Positions 10,461 through 18,769 of a stretch of 64,000 nt of DNA are shown here, one piece after another (position 1 is the first letter of the stretch; the number at the start of each line of letters is the position of its first letter). Origin of the DNA: Orychophragmus violaceus (lineage: Eukaryota > Streptophyta > Magnoliopsida > Brassicales > Brassicaceae); contig CM058238.1 in NCBI GenBank assembly GCA_030180135.1, positions 86,746,619-86,810,618 of the forward strand, written 5' to 3'. The notes beneath the pieces are model-generated. The model did no database searches and was not told where the DNA came from. It saw only the letters and a list, made by a program, of their open reading frames with translations. A program made the translations under genes and the position numbers.

Positions 10461-11746
10461 GTAATAGTAGTGAAGAGTTCGGTTAGTAACGGAGGAGCAG
10501 GGAAATATTTCCTGAAACGGAGATTTTCCACGTTCATCCCAAGTACCGACCTTCTCTTCCATTCTAGGTGGTTTAAAAGAAGGTCTGAAGGTTCGGAATC
10601 AACCACGATAAAGTATCGGTGAGTTGGGGTTAATTGTGTGATTAGTATAGTTTCCCGCAGGTTCCCGACATTAAGTTATAATCCGGCGTGAAGGTTATAA
10701 TTAGTGTCTATTTGACTAGTATATAGTAATACGAGTTAGTATTAAGATAATGTTTATGGTTGATTGATTATTAAGTAAGATAGTTATAGAAAGAGAGTAA
10801 TATTGCGGTTGTGATTACTATATACAATACTCTTGATTGATAGCTAAATAATGAACAAGTGACTAAAATACGGTAAAACTATTAGGTAGGGTAATAGTAA
10901 TGTGATGAATTGTTTATGATTGATTGCTTGATGAGATGCTTTGATTGTTATGATTATTGTGATGTGGTATGTTTGATAGTTTGTTTGATGTGTTAATGAC
11001 ATGGAGAAATAGTAGGCATATCGGCTTCCCTACCCGATGGATCCTCGGGAGCGTACCGGTCGGTTCACGTACTCTCGGGTCGTGTTACTGGCATGAGTTA
11101 ACCTACTGGGTGACGCCGGTAGGTGTGTGGTACGGAGAATACGGGGTCATATCCTAGGGCCGGACTGCATGGAAGCTCGGGCTATCTAGGGGTAGTCAGA
11201 GTCACCGCGTATAGATGGACGGAGAACGGTGTCTTACTCGTTGCACTCCGTGTATATGAGTAAGACTCGTGGAATTACTACCGTTGCCTATTTGGTGATG
11301 GGGCGAGTATTCCAAGGGAATGACGATATTGCCAGGGCCCGTAGCGTGCATATAATTGAATGAATACTGTAGTGCTTCAGCTATCTAGGGTTGCTTGCGT
11401 AACAGTCCGTCATTGCTTGTGTTTGGGGGTTGGGTTGGGTAGACGGAAACTTACATTACTAGTTGGGGAATCTCAACTCATTGGGTCGATAATAGATCGC
11501 TCACCCCTCTCTTTTCATATTTTCAGGTAACCCTTAGGAGTAGCGGAACGCGGGACATTAGGCCAGCTGGTTTAGACTCGACGTCTCTTTCGCAACGATC
11601 GATAATTTCAAGTAATAATTGTAATAAGTTTTAAATAAATAAGGTCCATGGACCTATTGTAATTCCAGATTTTCTTTATATAAAAATCGTTTTTAAAAAA
11701 AACAATGTGACGGCCCTGTTCCCGACTAAGGAACTGGGGCGTTACA

Positions 11747-12461
11747 GCTGGGGCCGAGTATCTGTGGCATGAGCAACGATAGGCGTAACAGGAACAGAGT
11801 CATTTCACAGCACCATGGCCTCTCGACTGAGAAGACGCTCATGCAGTTCAGAGAAAGAGATTGGCTTGTCACAAGCATTTACCGCATCAATCTCCGGCTT
11901 GTAATCGTCAGTGAGTCCAACTAAGATTTGTTCCGTCATGTCCTCTGGATCCATCGGCTTTCCAAGGAGAGCGAGTTCATCTGTCTTGCTCTTGATAAGA
12001 CACAGGTACTCACTGATTGTCTTTGTACCCTTAGAGCATGTTCGGATCTGATATTTCAATTGTTGGATATGGCCTCTTGTTGGCTTGCCAAACGTTTCAG
12101 CAAGAATATCTCATACCTCTTTGGTTGTGTTGGCGCTTGATATGACGGACTGAACAGGAAGGGATATAGCACCAATCATTGCGCTGTAGAGGAGTCGATC
12201 TTGATGTCTCCATGGAGCGTACACCGGGTTTGGAGACGAAGCTCCATCAACAGTGATCGTCGGAGATGGCATGTCTCCTGATGTGTCAATGAATTGTTGT
12301 AATTCATGGCCTTCAAGCAACGCACGAACCTGTCGTCCCCACATTAGGTAATTCTGAGTTGTTAATTTGGTGACACTGGACATGTTCACCGAAAGAAGTG
12401 TGCTCTGAGGATCTTGAGCATTAAAAACAGAGGTGCGTTCTGTTGTTGATTCAGACGCCAT
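11747..12461 (-). pseudogene. gag: Copia-1 gag, truncated by Gypsy-1
   Basis: Begins at ATG 12461 (MASESTTERTSVFNAQ). It has the UBN2-type copia Gag signature: NMSSVTKLTTQNYLMWGRQV, then residues around LLYSAMIGAISLPVQ, then ALLGKPMDPEDMTEQILVGL and ELHERLLSREAMV. A TGA at 12111-12113 replaces the Trp usual after TTKEV. The frame stays the same until a second stop at 11805-11807. Coding-like sequence continues to 11747, where Gypsy-1 enters. The protein would form the particle shell. The leader (12462-12647) is CT-rich on the coding strand. Confidence 0.82.
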
Positions 12462-12647
12462 TGATGTGTGTTTAGAAGATGAGCAAGAGTTTTGAAGATG
12501 AAGATGAAAGGAAAATATAAGAAGCAATAAACCAGACGGAGATGAAGTAGAAGAAGTTGGTGCAGTAGAAAAGCAGTGAGAGGAAAAGAGACGAAGAAGA
12601 AGAAAGAGATGATGCCGGCGGCTAGAAGAAAGAATTAGGGCCTAGAA

Positions 12648-12660
12648 GGATCTTATACCA
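12648..12660 (-). other. Copia-1 primer binding site
   Basis: The minus strand reads TGGTATAAGATCC directly after the LTR, a near match to the tRNA-iMet site TGGTATCAGAGCC. Confidence 0.7.
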
Positions 12661-13019
12661 TGTTATGGTAAATGTAATTCACTGAATTATTATTGACAGA
12701 GAAGTCTCTGTTAAATACAGACTTGCAGAGTACAACGATGTAAATAAGATATACACATTAAAGACATAATCACATTGATCCTAATAGAGCCGTTAGAGTA
12801 TATACGGTAATAGGTCTAACGTGAATATCACACACGCGCCCCATGAGAGAGAAAGAGAGAGACGGGACTTAATAAGTATATTGAACCTAACCGGAACAAA
12901 TTGACTTTTGGTTTTACTTAAATAGCCTAATAACTGGCTTAACCAAAACATTCTAAATCTCCTAGAGGTTTCCCAACACTTAAGTTATGCTTAGCTTCTT
13001 CTTCTTGTGTAAGACAACA
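12661..13019 (-). repeat. Copia-1 5' LTR, 359 bp
   Basis: On the minus strand it begins TGTTGTCTTAC and ends CCATAACA, with TGTT...AACA ends. It lies between the primer site on the left and the degraded Copia-2 3' end on the right. Confidence 0.75.
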
Positions 13020-13024
13020 ACTAT

Positions 13025-13166
13025 TGACACCTTCAAATATCCACCTTATCCGTAGTCAAAATATGGTGGCATTCTCTCCTTGATCTTGCATCCTTGACCG
13101 GACACCAATGCTCATAAACTTGAGCACCATTTTTAATTCTTCGATAAGTGATTCTTCAAGGCTTCC
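13025..13166 (-). other. Copia-2 3' tail and polypurine-like tract
   Basis: On the minus strand it continues the pol end beyond the TRIM and reaches AAGGTGGATATTTGAAGG, a typical copia PPT form, followed by what seems to be the first bases of the 3' LTR before Copia-1 cuts in. Confidence 0.6.
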
Positions 13167-13468
13167 TGATGGAGAGAATATTTGGATATTCCAAATATCT
13201 TTATTATTTAGATAATTATGATTTATTTGTATTTTAATTATATTTATATTTTGGTGTTTATCTTTTAAGGTTTTAGGGTTTTGGTGTTTATTATAAATAA
13301 GCCGTTTAGGCCTTCATTTGTATTCAGTTTATTGATTTGATTAATTAAAAGGAGTTTTCCTAAAGAGCTTTTGATAAAGCACTGAGAAGAGTATTCTCAA
13401 ACCCTAGTTTCCGGGTATTCTCAGAATCAACGGATCTAGTTATATCCATAGAAGCTTCCGCTACATCA
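13167..13468 (+). repeat. TRIM 5' LTR
   Basis: TGATGGAGAG...GCTACATCA, 302 bp, AT-rich, with a near-perfect copy at 14021-14322. Confidence 0.93.
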
Positions 13469-13471
13469 GTT

Positions 13472-13483
13472 TGGTATCAGAGC
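13472..13483 (+). other. TRIM primer binding site
   Basis: TGGTATCAGAGC, exact tRNA-iMet complement, three bases after the LTR. Confidence 0.92.
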
Positions 13484-13524
13484 TGGTGCTTTGGTTTCTC
13501 AATCAAAGCTCAATTCTGGATGTC

Positions 13525-14091
13525 ATGGTGAGTGATTGCTTTTATCCTTTTGTCGAGAGAGACGAACACTATGAGATCTACAGAGAAATCTATGGTGATC
13601 CAATCTACGACATGTATGAAGACGATGTCTTGAACATTGATCCTGTTGATTTTGTGTTCAAGCCTGGTTCTTTTAAAAACGTCCGTGCAAAATCCGGGCG
13701 CAGACGGATTTGTTCAGATTTAGGCTCCGTGCAAAATTCGGGCGCGGTTTCAAACTGTGATGTTTGCGTGCAAATTTCGTGTTCTGCAGATTTTATGATG
13801 AAACAGAATTCGTTTTCTGCAGAAGTCATGAAGAACGAGATCCGTGCAAAATCCGTGCGGATTCGAATCCATTCAACAAGAAAATCTGGAGAGAATCTAC
13901 TCCGTGCAAAATTTGTGCGAAATAAAAAGAAACCTAAATTTGAAGATCAAGTTTGGAAGATTTCAGCAACGAAAAACCGGTTTAAGATTCGAGGACGAAT
14001 CTTCTTCAACCCGGAGAGAATGATGGAGAGAATATTTGGATATTCCAAATATCTTTATTATTTAGATAATTATGATTTATTTGTATTTTAA
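13525..14091 (+). CDS. TRIM internal open frame, unknown product
   Basis: Open from ATG 13525 into the 3' LTR (stop 14089-14091), 188 codons. The first 50 residues are acidic and Tyr-rich (DEHYEIYREIYGDPIYDMYEDD). The rest is basic and built on a repeated DNA unit around CCGTGCAAAATCCG (near 13683, 13727, 13764, 13841 and 13901). I recognise no domain. It could be a remnant of a parent gag-pol or a chance frame in a repeat; the late start within the leader and the run into the LTR argue against a conserved gene. Confidence 0.4.
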   Translation: MVSDCFYPFVERDEHYEIYREIYGDPIYDMYEDDVLNIDPVDFVFKPGSFKNVRAKSGRRRICSDLGSVQNSGAVSNCDVCVQISCSADFMMKQNSFSAEVMKNEIRAKSVRIRIHSTRKSGENLLRAKFVRNKKKPKFEDQVWKISATKNRFKIRGRIFFNPERMMERIFGYSKYLYYLDNYDLFVF

Positions 14092-14322
14092 TTATATTTA
14101 TATTTTGGTGTTTATCTTTTAAGGTTTTAGGGTTTTGGTGTTTATTATAAATAAGCCGTTTAGGCCTTCATTTGTATTCAGTTTATTGATTTGATTAATT
14201 AAAAGGAGTTTTCCTAAAGAGCTTTTGATAAAGCACTGAGAAGAGTATTCTCAAACCATAGTTTCCGGGTATTCTCAGAATCAACGGATCTAGTTATATC
14301 CATAGAAGCTTCCGCTACATCA
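14021..14322 (+). repeat. TRIM 3' LTR
   Basis: 302-bp copy of 13167-13468, preceded by the purine tract CCGGAGAGAA and followed by the TSD CTTCC. Confidence 0.93.
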
Positions 14323-14327
14323 CTTCC

Positions 14328-14881
14328 CTCGTTTTATAAACCGGAAGAACCTTTGTGAAGATGTCTGCAGGATTGCAGGCTGAAGCTATCTTGAGGACTT
14401 TAATTGTACCATCACTGGCCGAATCTTTGATGAAGTGATATTTAACTGCCATATGCTTCGTCTTCTCGTAAAATACTGCGTTTTTAGATAGAGCAATAGC
14501 ACTTTGAGGGTCCGAATGAATCTCTACTGAATCTTGAACAAAACCAAGCTCTTCTGCGAAACCTTTCAGCCAAACTTCCTCTCTAGCTGCCCCTGTTAAC
14601 GTGATGTACTCAGCCTTTGTTTTTGATAAGGCAACCACCTTATGAAGTGAAGACCTCCAACTGAATGTGTTTCCACCTGCAGTAAAAACTATACTTGTGA
14701 TTGATCGTTTGTTGTCTTGATCTGCTGCATAATCTGAATCATAATAAACCTTGACCACAAACTCTCCATGTTTCTTGTAGCATAACCGAGTATCAACAGA
14801 TCCTATGATGTACCTCAATACTTACTTGATGGCCTGCCAATGATCCTTGATGGGATTAATCATAAATAGACTTATTAGCCC
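14328..14881 (-). pseudogene. pol: Copia-2 pol: RNase H and C-terminus
   Basis: Minus-strand reading from about 14877 gives SLFMINPIKDHWQAIK, a stop, VLRYIIGSVDTRLCY, then the RNase H core YYDSDYAADQDNKRSIT, SWRSSLHKVVALSKTKAEY and the C-terminal NPADIFTKVLPVYKTREV typical of Tnt1/Tork-type copia pol. The TAA-type stop near 14820 breaks the frame. The TRIM enters just after the last motif. The right end meets the hAT MITE and the reading continues at 15175. Confidence 0.85.
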
Positions 14882-15174
14882 CAGAGCCGGAGCTGAGATT
14901 TTGGGGGCTCTATTCATAAAAAATACAAAATCATAATATTTCTAATACATAATAATTTTAAGATCATCCAATATTTATTATCACCAAAAATTCTATTTTT
15001 CTATCAATTTCTTTTTGTTTTACATTTTTGACAATTTTTGTTGTATACTTTTTAGTAATTTTTGTTATACATTTGATATTATATATGTATATACACATAT
15101 TTTGTAAAAATAAGGGTCCCTATAAAGTGGGAGCCCCATTCAAAACATCAAAAATTGGTGCAACTCCGGCTCTG
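14882..15174. mobile_element. hAT-type MITE, 293 bp, 8-bp TSD
   Basis: Perfect 11-bp inverted ends CAGAGCCGGAG at both termini. Flanked by ATTAGCCC (14874-14881) and ATTAGCCT (15175-15182), a one-mismatch 8-bp TSD as made by hAT transposases. The interior is AT-rich with no gene. Removing it restores the Copia-2 pol reading YPMRLI to SLFMIN. Confidence 0.9.
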
Positions 15175-16697
15175 ATTAGCCTCATTGGATAAACCAAATT
15201 TGGCCTTGTACTAACCATCAAATATATAATACTGCCTACAACACTTTGATATGGAATATTCTGCATACTTTCTGCTTGATCAGCAAGTCCATGCTTCGTG
15301 GCTAACTTTAGATGGAAATTCATTCCTATTGGAGTATGAAATGCTTTAGACTAATCCATGCTGGAATCACATAATACTTTCATTAAGTAACTTTCTTGAG
15401 AAATCCACAAATCTCATGCTTGTTCAGTTTCCATTTCTAGGATTTTCTTAAAATCACCTAAATTTTTCATCTCAAATTCTGAGCTGAGAAGAGTCTTCAA
15501 ATCTCTGACTTGATCCTTTTTGTAGATACAATCACTATGTCATTCACATATAGTAGGACATAAACATATGCATTGTTCTCAAGCTTCCTGCAGTAGACAT
15601 ACTGATCATATCCAGTTCTGAAAATTGCTCGGTTCTGAACCACCATCTTCTGACATTGCACAAACGTAGTCAGCATATTCATTTGTATAGTCAGAATCCC
15701 TTAACTTCTCTGGAAGTTTCGTCTGCCTTTTGCTTTTGTCTCTAACCAACTGATAATCACTCAAATTTTGTTCTTCTGATTCCTCAGTCTCGGGTAATTT
15801 TTCCTCCTGATTTCTGATTCCTTCAGCATTATCCTGATCAACTCCACCTTGAGCTGTAAAATCTGTAGCCGTTTCTATAGTTTTGAAATCGATCAGTTTG
15901 TAGGGCCATCCTTGTCTATTATATCCAGCTGATCTTTTATAAACTTTTTATACACTTTGTCTTCTCTGAAAAGTATATTTCTACTGATGATGCACTTTCT
16001 TTCTTGTAGAAGACAGGCACTGAAACCCTTAACACCTTATGGATAGCCAGTAAAGACACCACGATTTGCTCTGGGATTCATCTTGCCATCATATGAGTGT
16101 ACATAATCCATACACCCAAAACGCTTGAGACTAATAGTTTTGACATAGCTGAAGTCAACTTTTATTCTGGTATTGCAAAGTCTATTATTGATGAAGGTGA
16201 CATATTGATTAGGTATACTGCTATAGATAAAACCTCTGCCCAAATTTTTTTCTCCAGACCACTCTCACCTAACATGCTCCTGACTTTGTTCATGATAGAT
16301 CTATTCAACCTCTCTATTACGCCGTTCTGTTTTGGGTATATGTACATGTCTTGTGTATGACTATACCTTTTTCTTTACAGAAGTTGTCAAACAATTGATT
16401 ACAAAATTTGAGGCCATTGTCAGTTCTAAGCTTCTTGACCTTTATTTATGACTGATTCTTAATCATCATCTTCCAGCTTATAAAGTTTTTAAACGCTTCA
16501 TCTTTGAATCCCAAGAGGTATATCCATACCTTCTTCGTATAGTCATTTGTGAAGGATATGAAATATTGACAACAACTAAGGCTCATAGGGACATTTTATG
16601 AACCCCATTAGTCAGAGTGGATGTAGTCAAGTTTACTTTTGTAACATGTTGGGTTGGGCCAAAACTAACTCTGTGAGTCTTTCCTATGACACAATCC
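15175..16697 (-). pseudogene. pol: Copia-2 pol: integrase and reverse transcriptase, decayed
   Basis: On the minus strand, from high to low coordinates: pre-integrase end VIGKTHRVSFGPTQHV (about 16625-16690), integrase core pieces (QNGVIERLNRSIMNKVRSML at about 16270-16330; GCMDYVHSYDGKMNPRANRG at about 16065-16125), then RT pieces CQKMVVQNRAIFRTG and LLYVNDIVIVSTK (about 15505-15645), then YQSVVGSIIYLMVSTRP near 15250. The RT catalytic box is YVND instead of YVDD, so the second Asp is lost. Frameshifts and stops separate every block. The right end is the MULE boundary. Confidence 0.82.
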
Positions 16698-16870
16698 GGG
16701 CGCTCGGGTGTAGCCCCACCAATACTTTGGATTAAGTCTGTAACCAAACTGTTTTTGGAACACATTTTCTAACCACACAACATCATTTTATCGAGTTGTA
16801 ACCACATAATGTTAACTTTATGTTGACTTTTAATGTTTCTGTTAAACAGACGTTAAGTTTAATTATAAAC
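16698..16870. repeat. MULE left terminal inverted repeat
   Basis: Pairs with 18500-18674 in reverse complement. Shared strings include TAGCCCCACC, ACTTTGGATTAAGTCTGTAA, TTATCGAGTTGTAACCA and TTATGTTGACTTTTAA. Weaker similarity continues inward. Confidence 0.88.
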
Positions 16871-17359
16871 CGTTATCTGATTTAAAAACCAATAATAACC
16901 CACATTAAATCCCAAATCAAATTAAATTAAAATTAAACCACCAAACCTTCTTTAGCCGAACCAAAGTCTTTAAAATTTAACCATAACCGATATTAAAATC
17001 AAACCATCTCTCTATTTATCTTCGTCAAACCCAAATACATCCGCAAAATCAGACAACTCTAAACCCTAACTCTCTCTCTATCGATAAAATCAAATTCATC
17101 CCCCAATCATGAGTAACTTAACAATCGGATCGAGTTTGGTTTCAAGTTTATAGATTTGGCGCAATCCTTGCTTTTTGACATTAATTTCTCGTCACACTAA
17201 ACTTCCACTCGTCATTAATTACAAATTGTATCCTCAATGGCATCATAACACTCGGTTCTTGCCTTATCTTGTCCAAGAACAAAATAGCAATCACTGGATC
17301 TGTTATCATCTAACAACTTCCACTGCGACCACATGTATGGTTATCTCCACTATAACGAG

Positions 17360-18104
17360 TCACCTCCCATACGTTCCTTCCTGTTTGTAAACAACAATAA
17401 ATCCTCCACTCACAACCTGCATTACCACACCAATACTGAAGCTTAGTACGATCCCACCTTGTTTGTTTGATATTGCCAGTGTTTTTAGAGCATAATCAAG
17501 GACCACTTCTTTGAATGATGCACCAGTCATGAACACTTGATGAATATGCAATCTTCCATCTCCTCTTCGTCTAATCTTGTGCTCTTGATTGCCAGCCACA
17601 TGTTGAACTTCCTCATCTGCATCCTCGTCTTCACTATCGCTAACAGGAACTGAATTATGATTTAGTGCAGGTTCATCCATAAACTCAACAACGTCAGCCT
17701 CTATCTCCAATTGAAACTTATCAAGCAATTCATCTTCAACCGCTTCCTCTTCATCTTCTTCCTCTTCGTCTTTAGAACTACCAGTCGAGGCAGCGATATC
17801 CTGCGCAGTTGTAAAATCCGGATCATTAGAACTCTCCTCATCCTACATTTGCATGCTTTGTTCTCTCTTTGGATCAGTCGTGTCTAACACTGGATCAGTA
17901 GTCTCTCTCACTGGATCGCTCGACTCTTTATCTTCATCCATCGGAACCGAGATTGGGTCAGTCATGTCTCTCTCTTGTTCAGTCGTGGTTCTCACTGGGT
18001 CAGTCTGTTCTCTCTCTGTTTCCATCGGAACTGAGTTTGGTTCAGTGGGGATCGAGCTTGGATCAATGGTAATCGATCTCGGATCAGTCGGAAACGAGCT
18101 TTAA
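17360..18104 (-). pseudogene. MULE transposase N-terminal fragment
   Basis: Minus-strand pieces. An acidic, repetitive stretch comes first (about 17845-18100, repeated S/T-D-P units such as TDPVRETTDPVLDTTDP). Then a Glu/Asp-rich linker (SDSEDEDADEEVQHV) leads to the start of the Mutator DNA-binding domain (VFMTGASFKEVVLDYALKTL at about 17470-17530). A frameshift follows, and expected Cys/Trp residues appear in another frame. The catalytic MULE core and SWIM zinc finger are absent. The direct repeats around GGATCAGT make the N-terminal stretch periodic. It cannot encode an active transposase. Confidence 0.7.
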
Positions 18105-18499
18105 TTAGTCGGAGCTTCACTACTTTCAGAAAATGAAACCTAGAAGCAGAAGAAATTGTGGGATTTTGGTGTTACAAATCGACGAAGAAAAACCGAGGAA
18201 AATGAAATCGAATAAGAATCTTACATCAGTTCCTTATGTAATCGTTATTCTGGATGAAAATCGAATCGATTTTGAGTATGAAATCAAGCCCAGGAAATCG
18301 CCCTAGAAATCGTCGATGAGAAACATAAATTTGGGAATTTTTGGTCTTAGGGATTTTGACTAGGTTAGACTCGGTTTGGTAGGGTTTGGGTGGGTTAATT
18401 TTAAATTTCCTCTTGGCTTGGGTTTATGGATTTATTTTGGGTTAATATTAATTTGGTTCGGGTTTTAAAATTGTTTTCGATTTCAAGTTGTAGTTAACG

Positions 18500-18674
18500 G
18501 GTTATAATTAAAATTAACGTTTGTTTAACAAAAACGTTAAAAGTCAACATAAAGTCAACATTATTTGGTTATAACTCGATAAAATGATATTGTGTGGTTA
18601 GACAATGTGTTCCAAAAACCATGTTGTTACAGACTTAATCCAAAGTATCGGTGGGGCTACAACCCAAGCACCCG
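18500..18674. repeat. MULE right terminal inverted repeat
   Basis: Reverse complement of the left end, with a few differences and one extra base near the tip (GGGTTGTAG versus GGGTGTAG). Confidence 0.88.
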
Positions 18675-18769
18675 AGACAATCCTTATAGAACTTTAGATC
18701 TTGAACTTTGTCGTCCCCAAAGAATCCCTTCTTTATCAATACATCTATCCCTTTATGACAAATGTGCCC
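18675..18769 (-). pseudogene. pol: Copia-2 pol: pre-integrase fragment between MULE and LARD
   Basis: The minus strand reads HICHKGIDVLIKKGF followed by GDDKVQDLKFYKDC. This is the copia gag-pre-integrase motif, continuing WHSRMGH from the far side of the LARD (about 59720) and leading into VIGKTHRVSFGP past the MULE. The left MULE TSD copy (18675-18683) and the right LARD TSD TGCCC (18765-18769) bound it. Confidence 0.88.

Larger units (their letters stand above)
1..11746 (+). mobile_element. Gypsy-1: Ty3/gypsy chromovirus (Tekay/Del-like), 5' end outside the window
   Basis: A plus-strand LTR retrotransposon. The window opens inside its 5' LTR; the complete 3' LTR ends at 11746. Order inside is primer site, gag with two zinc knuckles, protease, reverse transcriptase, RNase H, integrase and a C-terminal chromodomain-like segment. 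This is the Ty3/gypsy order, and the chromodomain marks a chromovirus. It is interrupted by Athila-A at 4568-8667. It sits inside the gag of Copia-1, whose reading resumes at 11747. The LTR copies differ at many positions over the 454 bases that can be compared, and the coding region has at least seven in-frame stops plus frameshifts, so this copy is dead. Confidence 0.9.
9556..11746 (+). repeat. Gypsy-1 3' LTR, 2,191 bp
   Basis: Starts TGTGATACCCCGA and ends GGGGCGTTACA. The last ~450 bases match the 5' LTR remnant at 1-454. Positions about 11020-11260 (ACGCCGGTAGGTGTGTGGTA and flanks) also match the LARD LTRs in reverse complement. Copia-1 gag resumes right after the LTR. Confidence 0.92.
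11747..13019 (-). mobile_element. Copia-1: RE1-like Ty1/copia element, 5' part
   Basis: Minus-strand 5' LTR (12661-13019), adjacent primer site and gag are present. Gypsy-1 interrupts gag at 11746/11747, and the rest of the element lies left of the window. Right of the LTR the sequence changes to the 3' tail of Copia-2; 13020-13024 (ACTAT) is the expected TSD position but its partner is not visible. The gag resembles Arabidopsis RE1-type elements, not Copia-2. Confidence 0.8.
13167..14322 (+). mobile_element. TRIM-like short LTR retrotransposon, 1,156 bp, TSD CTTCC
   Basis: Two 302-bp LTRs (13167-13468; 14021-14322) differ at one visible base (CCCTAG versus CCATAG). They flank a 552-bp interior with a perfect TGGTATCAGAGC primer site and a purine-rich tract before the 3' LTR. 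The 5-bp TSD CTTCC is intact (13162-13166; 14323-14327). No enzyme is encoded, so it needs helper proteins. The interior end (ATTCGAGGACGAATCTTCTT) resembles the end of gypsy pol genes, so the helper may be a Ty3/gypsy element. It lies in the Copia-2 RNase H/3' end. Confidence 0.93.
16698..18674 (-). mobile_element. MULE (Mutator-like) deletion derivative with long inverted ends
   Basis: The termini start GGGCGCTCGGGTGTAGCCCC (left) and CGGGTGCTTGGGTTGTAGCC (right, reverse complement) and stay alike for at least 170 bp. The 9-bp flanks are ACACAATCC (16689-16697) and AGACAATCC (18675-18683), one mismatch, as expected for Mutator. It interrupts the Copia-2 pre-integrase codons K-D-C-V-I-G-K. 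It contains only the N-terminal part of a MULE transposase and is therefore non-autonomous. TSD and family assignment are by eye. Confidence 0.87.

Noticed and set aside
10178..10606. Open frames of 100-114 codons on both strands
   Set aside because: They are produced by the GA/AGG-rich block of the Gypsy-1 LTR (poly-Arg/Glu or poly-Ser/Leu) and have no domain.
12661..13019. Shared LTR of two tandem copies of one copia element
   Set aside because: The pol to its right is Tnt1/Tork-like with a different 206-bp LTR (61044-61249), while the gag to its left is RE1-like. An insertion of Copia-1 into the Copia-2 3' end explains it better.
17853..18104. Plus-strand Ser/Gly-Val-rich open frame
   Set aside because: It is the antisense reading of the acidic repeat of the MULE transposase N-terminus.
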